Of a stretch of DNA of 64,000 nt, positions 36,724 to 49,400 are shown one piece after another (within the stretch, counting starts at the first letter, position 1; the number at the start of each line of letters is the position of its first letter). The DNA lies in the NCBI RefSeq assembly GCF_910596095.1, contig NC_056550.1:21882001-21946000 (forward strand). The letters are read 5' to 3'. The DNA comes from Thunnus maccoyii (Eukaryota > Chordata > Actinopteri > Scombriformes > Scombridae). Made by a program: the position numbers and the translations under genes. Below the pieces are notes generated by a model. The model had not been told where the DNA came from. It saw only the letters and a list, made by a program, of their open reading frames with translations, and ran no database searches.

Positions 36724-39700
36724 CACTTTTATATCTGCTAAGTAAGAAGCTCTGTCTGGGTTATCTGTATTTAAGCATTATCAAAAATGACACCTCTTTT
36801 TGAGTAAATGGAAACTCTCAATTTCACATGAAACAACCCTAAATGTATCTTAAATTCTCAATTTATTCAAAGCAAATTCATTTTCTAAAATGAATGCATA
36901 AAAAATGCATTTCTTGTGTCCCAAAGAAAACAGGCTGTAACTGTATAATGACAATACGTTAAAGTAAAAGGAGAAACATTTTTATACCATTTTGTTCCTA
37001 AACATCAGACTGTAGGCTGCTTATAAAGTGCACTAGCCATGAGGAGTGACAGTATAAAATGATTGGCATTACACAGGAGTTACACAGTTGTTTTCCAGCC
37101 TGCCATTTTTTCAATGTAAAATATCATCAAATAAACCACAGAAGTCTATTTTACATCTTAAGGGTTTGCTCCATTCCCATATCTGTGATATTTTAGTCAT
37201 CTATACCTAGGTTGAAAGAGCATAAACAACGTTTTGAGAAACTGAAACCTTCGAAAAGAATAGTTATACAAATTCTTTATGATAAAAAAAAGAAAAAGGC
37301 AGTCGTGAGTTGATCCAAACAAGGATTTTCTTCCTGTTCAGCTCTCCACACTGATGCTACTCTTGTGAACAGGAGACTGTTGTCTCCTGGATCCATTTTT
37401 TCCCCAGAAACTCTATATTCTAGATTCTTGTCTCCCATCCCTCAGTTTCTCTGTCTTACTTCTCAGAGAAGATCTCATCATGCGCGGTACTGTGCTAACA
37501 GATTCCAGGTGGATTTTGAGTCCTTCCTGGGTGTCTGACGTTGCAATGATAACAAGGAGGTAATCCCCTTTCTGTCCATTTGTTTTTCTGTCACATTTTG
37601 TGACAGTGTGTGATGTACCATTTTGGGGGTATGTCTTTCTCTTGGGTGCAGTGCAGCAACAGAGGGGACCTGTAGTAGTTGATTAAACCTTCCTTCAGTC
37701 TGACAATCTAATTTAAAGTCAAACATCCACCTTGATGAAATAGTAGGGTAAAAGCACTGGGTTACAAAGTTCTTCACTGTTCCAAATAAAGAAAAACAGA
37801 AGGCCTACATGCAAAAAAAGGGCAATAATACGTAGATCAGATAAAATTAGTTGGAAATATATAATTTTATTATGAAAATGAAATTATGGAAAGGATTTAT
37901 GTTTATTAAGATTGACTGTATTTGTATGAAGAAACTACAAGTATGCTATGACTTCTTGGGGAATTGTGATTGATTTATAATTTTGTGTTAATGCTCTAAT
38001 GTTCTGTTGAAAGGGTGACAATTTTTTTATGTACTTGACTGTCAATCCTATGAGATGAGCTGGTTTGGTTGTTATGTTTATGTGGTTATAATGTGTATGT
38101 TTAAGTGCATATGTATGACTGTATGTGTGGAGAATAGCCAATGCTAATGCTGGTGCTAATGGGGATTCTAACATATCAATAAATAAATGATGAAAGAAAG
38201 AAAGAACCTAAAGAAAATACATTTGTACATATATGTATATACTGTATGTATATAAATCAAAGACAAGAAAGAGTGTTGAGGAACAATTCAGGGCAAGCAA
38301 GCAGAAAAAAATATGGTGATTTGAGACACACACAGAATTTCTGATCTCTCATCTCTATATGGGGGGAAAAAAAACCCTCAAAATGTATTTAACATCACAA
38401 TCTCAATGCCATCTAAACTGTAATTACCCCAACAGAACTGCAGATGGTAGACTTGGATCCTTCACGACCGATAGCGCGGCACATCCCTAGATGTTACTGA
38501 AACTGCAGCTTTCCCAGGTGTATCTGTCTATGGCTGTTCAGACGCTACCTGTTTATTGTGTGATGGCATGTTATATAACTGGATAGAGGGGGGGATGAGC
38601 AAGGTGTCAAGTGAGGTGTTGACTGACAGGCAGTGCCCCTCAACAGAATTACCAGGACACCTGCTATGTCGGCACAAAGCCTCTCTGTGATCCTGATTAA
38701 TGGAATATTTCACCTTTTACAGCGATGTTTGTCCCTGAAATCCCCTGTGAAGGTATCGGCTTATTACTGCAAGAGCACCTGGCAGGTAGAGAGAATTAGG
38801 CAGCCTGAAAGAGAGGGGTTGCAGAGTGGATAGATTATATGTCTCCATTTGCTTTTTTCAGTATAATTCTTTGCTCTTTTTGTTTTTTTTTAGCAATACT
38901 TTATCTCCATCATCTTCATCTATTATATGTCATCTACGGAGGGTCTGAGGGGCCTGTGAATTACTTCCATAACAGGGAGGTTTTTGTCCCCTCATTGTCA
39001 CATGGTACAAGATGCCCCGTTTAAGAGGAGATAGAATTACACACTTTTCCCCAATCTGTCTTTGGAGCTGGTTTGGAGAGTCTCCAGTATATGTGTATGT
39101 GTGTGTGTGAGTGTACATGTCACACATTTTGTACAGTGTGTCCCCGCTTCCTCCCGGAGTTATTATCAAGCTTGGTGTTCTCTGGCTGCAAGTGTGATCT
39201 ATTTTCAAGACGTTTTTCCTCTGGTTCTGCCAATGCAGAGATTTAATGACGTGCCTGAGACAAGATGTATAAACACAGTGAGGAGCAATAAAAATAGAGG
39301 CAGACACACGCGGGTGTACATATACTGTAGATGAGTAAAGCGGGTGACATAAAGGCTTAATTAGAGGTACAAACTAATGCAGACACCCCCAGGGGTATTC
39401 AGACTCACAAACACATTGTAGGGAGGTTGTTACATAACCGGCGAACAAATGACTGATCAAATATTAACAAATGAATTACAGGGCGGTGTCAGGACATTAC
39501 AAATATCAAGATCAACTGAGCTATACACAGGAAATAAAAACGGAGAGAATGGAGAATACAATGTGTTATGTGCAAATTAGTACACATACTGAAGAGTATC
39601 TGTTTGGTTCCCAATTAGAGCAATTTGTTCTACTTGTCATTGTGTCCACAACGTGGAGTACTTTTGTTAATATGACAGACGGCCTGGGGATTTCACAATG

Positions 39701-42700
39701 CCCGGCCGCTCTGACACTTCTGCATTCATAGATTTGAAAGCTTACCTGACTGATTTGTCTTTCCAGTAATCCAGGAAGAGTCTACTCATGTTTGTGGTGC
39801 AACACATCACATGTTTTTTTTTTTTTTTTTCTGTTTATTGCTTTGACAGGGTGTTGTTTGTCAAAATGTTTTTCCGTTTCTCATATTTCATAAAGCCAAA
39901 CAGCTTCACATTTTTTATCTAACAAGACCACCGACTGCACTTGTGGAGCTGCAGACAATGAGTAGACACGGCAAAACAACTCCCAGGAGTAAATATTGTT
40001 GGATTTGCCCAAGAACAGAATGTGTTGTCTGAATTTTTAAAAAAATATGATTTACTGGTGACCTAAATCTGATTTTCTGTTGCTCTAATCCATGCAGCCG
40101 CTATATATGCAGTGTGATGTTGCTGTTCTCAGTCAACCTTTAGTAAAATACAATAGATTATGTGCTAATATCCTTTAAATTAATGACTTTATATGCATCA
40201 AACTGGATTTAAATTACATAATTTCTAATCTGTTAACTGCAGCGCAGTGCAGCACATAACCTACAAGTTAACTTTGTTTATGAGGTATAATTTTATACTC
40301 CTTTTTGTGATTATATTCTAACTTGGTCTAACATGTCTGTAGTTATTTGCAGTTTGCTAAAGCTGCAAACCAAGGCTTAAAGAGACATTTTTATTTTGCC
40401 AGAGAATTGTGATTATTTTTGGAGATTAAACGCCTCATCTTATATTGGAGTCTCAGATCACAGATGATCATCCTGTTTGTGTTTACTGTGCCAGCCTTGA
40501 ACTTGCTTTTTCAGTCTTGGTTTGACTGTTTTCATGTTCTTTCCAGTTTTATCTTGGCTTGCCCTCTCTCCTGGGTTTTCTCATCAGGGTTGCACAACAG
40601 ACTTTTTTCCAAACAGCTTTGCAACACAGTTGGATAGAATAGAATAGAAATGTAATTGACAAAATATGTGGAAAATTGCCATGGGCCATAAGCAGACAGG
40701 TCAGTATGTCCCAATAAAATAGTTAAAACATATTTAGAGAATTAATTCAGTACGGAAACGGCAGATAGCATATTTCCTTGGTAAAGAGTGACTTAACGTC
40801 CTTTGTTAATCTTGTTTTTGCTGACCTCCAATGGTTTAACTTCTCACCTTGCTGCAGTGATGTACAGGTGTACTCCAGGACCTCGTGACATCACTGTTGG
40901 TTGTGTTTACAGGTGCAACAAAGCACTCATAGTTATCATATTTTCATGCAGCTTTGCCATGATTTTATTGGATATCTTTTCAACTGTTGCCAATTTTCCC
41001 TTGTTTTCAGACTAAAGATTGTTCCATGTGAAAAGGCACGATGTTTTCCTCTAATGTGAAACAGTTCTTGAATGTTTTGCTGATCTCATAGCTGTAAAAT
41101 TCAGTTTCCGACTAATAAAGTGCCCTCATATTTAAAATCTTCAACCTATACCACTTGCAGGTTCTCAGTGACCACAGGGTGAGAATGGAAGAGGGGGGCC
41201 TTTAATGACCACGGTGCTGACCTGACACCAGCTAATCAGCTCTCTCACATACTGTTAATATCACAGCGCTCTGTGTGGCATGCCCTCAAACCAAACAAGT
41301 GTTCAGCATATTTATTTTACAGAGATCGAGTCGAGTCCTGAATCTGCATCTTATTTGTTTCTATGGAGAACAAAGGCACTGAGGTGCATCCGTGTTTATC
41401 ACATCCTGCCATCCAGGCACTGATTCATAAAAAGACGCTGCTCCTCACCTCCCGAGCCTTTTAATTAAGATATATTCCTTATTTCTTAGTTAATTATTTG
41501 ACAATAAAAATTAAATCATCATACAGCATAATTAAATGCTGGAATTGTGTGGCTTGTAGTGAGCCGACCTCTTAAACAGAGCCTATTATGCATTCCTCAT
41601 GAAATATTGCACAATTCCTGCTGAACACACTACAAGTTATGCAACCAATCTGGAACAAAATCGGATGGCAGTGAGCGACTAAGAAAGGTTTAATTTGTTC
41701 AGAAACATTCAGAAACTGCTTAGACAGTCTGCATTTTGTCGAGCTTGTCAAACTTGTCGTGAACATAAACCACAGCCTTCCTTTGTATGAAGAGATGGGA
41801 TAATGAGTTGCCACCTGCAGGCATGTAGAGGTGGTGCTTTATTGAAGACAGGAGTGGCTTTGTAGTGGTGTCAAACACCCAGACAAATCCTTTAAAAATC
41901 AAACCCCCAGCCCAATTGTCCACCCTCACATGGAAACAGTGAATAAATAACAAGCTGGCATGTTGGACTTGCTCTAACCGGCGGGATAAACACTCAGTTG
42001 ACTGTTTAATGTGTTTCTGGACTCAGTTGCACTCCCAGAGCGCCACATACACCTTGACCTTCCTCTCTGTTCTGCCCACCAAGTCCCTGCAGCCACCTAT
42101 ACTCTTCCTCCTCCTCCTCCTCCTCTACCACCACAACAGCTATCTCCTTCATTCCAGCCCATGCCAAAGCTCAACTCTGCCCCGAGGCCAAATCCACTGC
42201 TCTCCACTGTCCAAATCCCTCTGCCATGTGAGTGAAATAACAGCAAGGCCCTGAAAATAGCAATGGAACTGCCCTTCTCTCTCGCTCTTCCTCTACTTCA
42301 CCAACAACAATCTGCTTCACCTCTACTTCTATCATCCTCTGTCTCTATTTTTTCATTTCTTGATCTTTTATGTTTTTATTTTTCCTGTTTCCTCTCCTTC
42401 CTCTCTTCCATCTTGTTTCTCTGCACTCTTGAAACAAAGGTTTTGACATCTTTTATTCTTTTTTTTTTGTCATTTCATTTCTCATTAGATGCAGTGGTGC
42501 TCTTTGCAGGTTAAAAAAAAACAACAATATTTTAACAGGATGTGTCTCAGGATGGAAAACAAATGGACATGCTGAACTGGGCTTTCATTGAAAGTTATTG
42601 GTCAATAGCAGCACATATAACACCACCCAGCCTAATAAATCTAGTGATGTCAGTGGCATTGGCTCATCTAATGGATCTCCATGTACATTCCCGCTGCATA

Positions 42701-42880
42701 CTCCACGGCGCATCTCTCTCTCCTCTTGTTTATCTCTCCTTGCACTCCCTGCTCCCTCTCTCCCTCCCTCTCTCAGCATAAATCTCTCATTCACAAATAG
42801 AGGCCAAAAGAGGCTCAGCTGATGTGATGAGATTATTATTTTTTTTCTGATTACAAATCAACCTCAGCTTAGATAGATAG
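36724..42880. other. intergenic between neurod2 and ppp1r1b
   Basis: AT-rich with complex unique patches (38430-38800, 39130-39320, 39460-39730) that could be conserved elements, a T18-20 run near 39813-39830, and pyrimidine-rich DNA with a (TCC)n patch from 42080 on. No gene recognised. Confidence 0.5.
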
Positions 42881-42884
42881 AAAA

Positions 42885-43383
42885 ACACAGCCGCTCCCCC
42901 CCCCTCCATCCCCTGTTACATCCTATTTTTTTCTCCTCCCCTATTGGCTCTGACTCCTCCCCTCTCCCCTAATATCTCCACCTTCTTTTGGCCCTTGGCA
43001 CCTCCTCTCCCTCCCCTCCTATCCACCCACTTCTCGCCCTCACAGCCAGATCTAAAGACATGCCTCATTCACTCCTGCTGCACAGGTTGTGAGGGAGAGG
43101 AAACAGAGAAGGAGTGAGAGAGGGAGAACCAGAGAGGTAGAGGAGACTATTAGCAACTGCTGGAGAGGGAAAGAGGACAGGAGGTGACAAAGAGAGTCTG
43201 TACAGTTTGGTGTTTTTTGCTAAGAGAAGAAGAGGGAATTCAGGAGTGAGACAGGAGAAGGAAGACAAGTCTTCAGGAGTGGGACTACCCAACAGTGGGA
43301 GGTTCCTCCAGGAAGTTTATAGTGATCTTCGGCAGCAACCCCCTTCCTCTCAGCTGGGAGTCAGACCCCCAGGATCCAGAGCC
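42885..43383 (+). promoter_or_regulatory. ppp1r1b: ppp1r1b promoter and 5' UTR region
   Basis: Pyrimidine-rich, GC-box-like CTCCTCCCC segments with an inverted CCAAT box (ATTGG at 42943-42947), then purine-rich leader-like sequence. The reading frame stays open for 59 codons upstream of the ATG but has no in-frame ATG, so it is probably leader. The cap site cannot be placed. Confidence 0.4.
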
Positions 43384-43497
43384 ATGGAGCCCTCCGTGTC
43401 GACCGAGGTCGAGGGGGAGTGCAAGGAGAGGAAGAAGATCCAATTTGCTGTTCCGGCCTCCGCGCCCACCAACCTGGACCCTCGGCAAGTGGAGATG
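43384..43497 (+). CDS. ppp1r1b: ppp1r1b coding exon 1
   Basis: 38 whole codons from ATG to GAGATG, donor GTGAGC (phase 0). Encodes the PP1 docking motif. Splits from exon 2 at the same point as mammals (QVEM / IRRRRPTP). Confidence 0.93.
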
Positions 43498-46400
43498 GTG
43501 AGCAGGCAGTGGGCAGATAAGAGTTTCTGAGGATTCAGTTTGAGTTTTCAGCTCTGACTTCTATTTCTGTTTCACAGCTGACTAATTCCCCTTCTAGCTC
43601 TCACCTAGTAATTCAAAGCAGGGGTGGCATTGTTTATCGTATAAGTGCTGTACCACTATTGGATAAATTTCTCCACTTTAGAACATCTTGTCTCTGCGTC
43701 ATCCTTCCTCTCTGCTGTGTTTCATCTTTGACAAGTTTCTCATGCAGGGCTGGATCTGCCGGCTATGTCTGCCACTCGGTTGAGAAATTATGATGACATT
43801 TCCCTTTCTCTGTTTCCTCATGAGATTACTGCCTCGCTGTCTCATCTCATCTTGACCTGTTTAACAATGTGACATTGACATGAAAGCCATTATCTTGCCT
43901 ATGAATCCAGTTCACTCTTTTGTAACTTATAACAGCAACAGCGAGCCCTTGACATTTTGTTGGTAGTCACGTAACTGACACTGTTAATAATTACTCCTTT
44001 TTCGTATTTGGCTGCTCGTCGTTCTCCCTGCATGTAGAATGGCCTCTGTCATCTGAGCTTCTGTTAGAACAAAGCTTCAGCCCTGCTTTGCCACACAAAA
44101 ATGTCTTATGACTGACTCAGCATGGCTTGTATCATTCTGTGAACTATGTACACTCATTTCTGATTGGAAAACTCTGATCTTTCCTCATTTTTTTTTTTGC
44201 CCTAATGCTGCTGGTGGCTCTTATTTTAGAGCAGGAGAAAGTGGGCCAAAGTAGGAATCAGTTGATGCCAAGGTAGATCCAGGCCAATGGCTCATCCCTC
44301 CCGAGAGCTTGAGGAGAGATGGGGCGGGAAAGCAAGAGAGAGATGTGCCATATAAAGGGAAGCGGAGAGAATGCCACACAACCTGATCTCTCACACCTGT
44401 CTGGGGTCAGCTCCCTCAGGGACTGTCCCTGTTTCACAGCTTGCATAAAAGAGACTTTAATGAACTAGAGTGGCCAGCGATCATGCTCCATCTTTTCCCC
44501 TAACTCATCATCATTCTCTCATCATATGTTTGTTTGTATGTGCTGAGTAGCGAAGAAAATCGGATAACTGCATATCAAAGGGAGTCACGAGCAACTTGTT
44601 TTAGGTTCTTGAAGCCTTCATTTCTGAGAATAACTGCGCTTCTTCTAAAGCAAATCTTCCTTTTTCAAGACTTTTCTTGAATCAAATGTGATTTTTCTTG
44701 CCTTACTCTACCAGCTTTTAAAGGATAGGTTCACAGTTTTTTCAGGTCTGTCCTAAAACAATATTCAGGTGCCCAAACAAGCATTTACACATTTTTCTTT
44801 CTGTAATCATTCCTGCTGTTCATACTGGCTATCTTCATAATGCATTTCCAATCCTCAGTCCTCCCTCCATGTCAAAATGTGTTTAAATGTTTATTTAAAG
44901 CTAATAGGAAGCTTCAGTTGTCCAAATTAATCAAATCAAGTCAATAGTTTATCATTACAATCCTTCTACTGCAGCTGAACAGGAAAACACTGTCTGTCGT
45001 TTACTAAAAAGACTGTAACTGTGGAAGGTACCCACTTTATTCAACAAATTCAGGTTGCTTAAGCTTCATCTGATCTTCAAACAAACTTTTAAATACATTT
45101 TTGTTCAAAACAAGGACTGTGAATTTTGTCCCCCATTACTTACATTGTAAGCGCGACTGTTGTTTTAAAGACTTGAAAAATTGCGAAACTATCCTTTAAG
45201 ATCATTCTTGTCACTGGAAACAAGTTGCCTCATCTCACACTCTCATTTGAGACACTAATACACAATTATGGGCTGAGATGGAAATGTTTTTGCAACGTTT
45301 CACTCACATTAACACATAAAAACTTGCTCTCCTCCTCCCCCTCTTTTCTCTATCTGTTATGCCATGTCATCACACTCTGATGCCTATCATCTCTTCCAAG
45401 AAACAACAGGATATCAATCTACCATATGTGAGCTGCTCATTTATTTAAAAAAAAAAACTTACTTCCTTCTGTTTTGAGGTGGACCTTATTGCTCAATCAC
45501 CTTATGGTCAAACAGTGATCAGCTATATTTAGGCCCCTTGGTTGGCTTTCCTGCAGCAGGCGGGCCTTGGCCTTTACCTCCAGATAGGTTGTGTATGCTA
45601 AAGCTTCTGCATCAGCTTGTTGACCCGGTGCTGCTGTTCAAGATGCCAGCTCATTCAATCATACATGTCATGGAGATGCTTCAAGAGCATAAAACTGTAA
45701 AGTGTCATGTTGGTTGTAGATGATACTCTAATGCGTGTATCTGTGTGCAGATGGAGGAGTACTAATTGTTCCAACAAAGCAACAAATGCACTGAAGGGCA
45801 GTGTGGGAAACAGAAGGGGCGTTCGTTCAGGAGAGGATGTGTTTATGTGTGTGTAACAGCAGATAGCATCTACGCAGGGCTGATGAGAGTCTCCAGGGAC
45901 ATGTGGGAGTGCAGGGTTTAACAGTTAACGACACTCATTTCATTGCCTTCCCCTCCCCATAGCAATTACTGCTGCCCCACAAGTCCGTCTTTGCTAATGA
46001 GTTGCAATGACTACTATTCTTCTGAACTTGACACACAACCAGCAACTCCTTACTGTTGTTTCCGGTGCTGTACACTGCTACTATGGAGACGGGCTGAACA
46101 ACTACAGTATGTCGCCCTGAAGCTCCCCCACAGTTCGCATCTAAAAGGTCAACTTTAATGGACAGCTCTGTCTTTCTGGATAGGTTGTTTCCATTGGTGC
46201 TGTTACATGTTTGTAGATATGTATGTGTGAATGCTCTCTGATGGGTTCGCTGTTGATGTGTGAGACGCTACCATACCTCCCACTCAGTGAAATATTGTAC
46301 ATTGTGAGAGGAAAACAGCAGCTACCTGTATACATGCCTCAGATGTGCAAGATATGTAGACACTTCTCACCTGTTCTGCAGGGTTTACTGTTAAAAATAG

Positions 46401-49400
46401 GCTAAGTTTATTCAAATAGCAACAAAAAATCATTTCCCACTTACCCCTAGTGGTATTTTGCAATGCAAATTGTTCTGGTTTTATTTGGCCAAGTTTTGAG
46501 ACATTTGTCGCCTGCATCCTCTGCTACCACCCCAGTACATACAGGTGAATGAAATTTCATTTGTGGTGGTCAAAGCACTGAAAAATTACATTTTAAAATG
46601 TCAAATATTACTCTCTTCAGATAAACAATGCCCAAGATTTCCAAGATAATCAACAGCAGTTTTCTAGCAACCATGACAACAGTCCACAGTGGGTTCTGTG
46701 TGTTATCCAACGTTACCTGAATGTCACTTGATTCAAATTTTGGACACATTTTGAACACAAGTGAAGTGAAATCTCTCCTCACTAATAGATTTTTCTACTT
46801 GTTTTAAGAAAATGTAAGATTTTCAGACTCACTATTAGGTTACATCACTGTGTAAGTCCTTTCCAATTAACAATATCCTCTTTCAAGCCCAATAGTGCCT
46901 GGACTGGAATTTTTAAAACCACAACAACACATTTGTCATCATAATATTTTATTTCTGGCTCTCCAGTGGCATCCCTGCCATCTTTTTTTTTTATGACCGC
47001 AGTTATGTTCTGTCAAATCCTCCCAGAATGAACGGCTTTTTAAGATGAACATTCATCAGTAATCTTCACATCGAGAGGTCAGGAAGAAAGTTATGCTTGT
47101 CCGCAAAAACACAGAGAAAGCACATGGCTGTGTTTACCATCCCTACCCCCACTCCACACACACCCCCACACATACACACACACACACCAATCCTGCGTGC
47201 TTTGCAAGTGATGTAGGGTAATGTGCATAATGGACAGAGATTAGGGTCATGCTGCAGACACTGCATCCCTGATTCCCTACAAGTCTGCCTCCCTGTGGAC
47301 TCAACAAGCAGACATCTCTCCATGTTTCTCCTCTTTTGACTCAGCCTGATCTGATCACCTCATGTTGATCCTTTGAAATGATAGGAAACTAAGAATATCA
47401 AAGGGAATGTCAAAGGGCGGCAAAAGGGCATCCGCCTAAAGCCTTCAAACAACAGCCAAGCCCATATTAATTTATATTAAACCTAAAGGACATGGAGGGC
47501 ATAACTCCTTTAGGTTTCATGGAGGCCCCCCCCCACCACCACCACCACCACCTCTCTCCAACCCTCTCCGTCATCCTCCCTGGTCCGGTTTCTGGGTTAA
47601 ACGTCAAACAGCGACCTTTGATGCAGCGAGTGTTTGTGGGTAAACATTAGCAGTCTGGGGGACTGTCAACATGTACTCCCAGAAAGAACATCTTGTTGGA
47701 TGGCACAAAGCATGCTGGGACTGGGCAAGAGGGTGCAGTGATCTTTCCCTGCATGTGGACATGTCAGGAATGTCACTATAGTGGTCTGACTCAGTTTGCC
47801 CGATGACGCAATCTGTCTGTCTTATGAAAATGAATTTTTATGTTCCTTTCAGTTGCCTGCCCAGAGCGGTTTGTTGATGTTTGTAGTGGCAAAAATGAAT
47901 TATTTAAAAAAAGAAAAAAAAAAAGATGAATTGCCTTGCTTGAAACCGCAGATTGTAATTACACTTTGGACACAATCAATGGTTCTCTTTCTTCTGTATG
48001 TTTGTTTCTGCCTGTTTTTGACAGTCCAGGCGTTTTGATTAGTTAATAACTCTCATGCAACACGTTCATGGCCTGTATATGTCTACAGCAGTTTAGCACA
48101 AAGTTTCCTTTCATGGTTCTTTTCCACTTTGTTTCAGCAGTGTAGAAAGCCTGTTTATTTGTATTTTTTTTGCTGAAAATCACACTGACTTCATGACGAC
48201 ATGAACAGAACAATCTATCATCTGCTGCTGGCTCCTGTGCGCATGGATGTGTAATGTGTAAACAGTTAAAAAAAACATAAATATTGAACATGGGTAGAGT
48301 GATTTGTGCCTGATGACACTGTACACAGGGAGTTGAAAATGTGCCATAATGCCCGCTGCACCTCAGGCATGCACGGGGCACAGAAAAGCCTGACGGTGGC
48401 CTGCAACACTGCAACACGCCCTCTTAGCCTTTCAGCGTTATGGTCAACAAATCCTCTGTTGTCGGTTGGTGTCGTTATCCCACTCAGTCACTCACTTGTC
48501 GCTTCAGGGGATCATCGTTAATCAAACCAAATCATGAAGAGATGCATCCCCCTAATGTGCATTCATTCATCTCCATGTTTTGTTTTCTATCACAGTGCAT
48601 CTGAAGCACTACATCTTTTAAACTTGGCTATAGCAACAACCGCAGCAGCCATATCTGTGATGAGAGGAGAGGGAGAGGATTAGAAGGGCAGCAGTAGCAC
48701 AGCGAAGAGAGAAATGTGGGTTGGGGGATAAGGGCTTGTCATCGAATGTCGTCAGATGTCAGTATGCTTGTTGCAGATCTGGATCCCGATCTACATCTTG
48801 TGTTGCCTTTCTCACTCCTTATTTTGTTTTGCGCTTCGGGGGGAAGTTGAAGCCGGAGTCCCCCTCTCTCACTAAAGAGCTGCGGGATGGTCAGACTGAT
48901 GTCGGCATATTGAGAGGAGCGCTGAGGCCTGACTCAAAACAAATGGGATTGGTCTCTAGCCTTGTTTCATCAACACAGAGAAGACATGGCATTATGTTAT
49001 TGCTGCTGTGCTTGTTGTAATCTCTGATTTTCATCACAGCAGTTGATGTTTTTGTTGAGACATTCTTTTTTATTGCATATTTATCTGCCTGCAACGTAAT
49101 GAGCTTGTACAGGGGCACACCAGGTTTTCAGTATGTTTAGGAGGGAATGGCTCAAAGCGGAAATAAGTTGTAGCAACTGGTTTGTCTGCCTGGAATCCAA
49201 AATCAATATTTGGATTTAAGCAATCAGATAGTAAATCGAGGGGTTTGTAGATGATAGTAAATCTTGGTTATAATCTTGTGTTTATACATGCCTTTTGCAT
49301 CCAAGCAATGACCTATAAGCTGCATAGCAACCATCAACAGTAACCTTTTTTCATTTATCACCTGTGGGTACGTATGACGTTGCAGATGAGTAACTATAGC

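Noticed and set aside
43207..43383. 59-codon in-frame N-terminal extension of DARPP-32
   Set aside because: It begins with TTG and has no ATG; MEPSVS at 43384 matches the family start and has a strong Kozak context.
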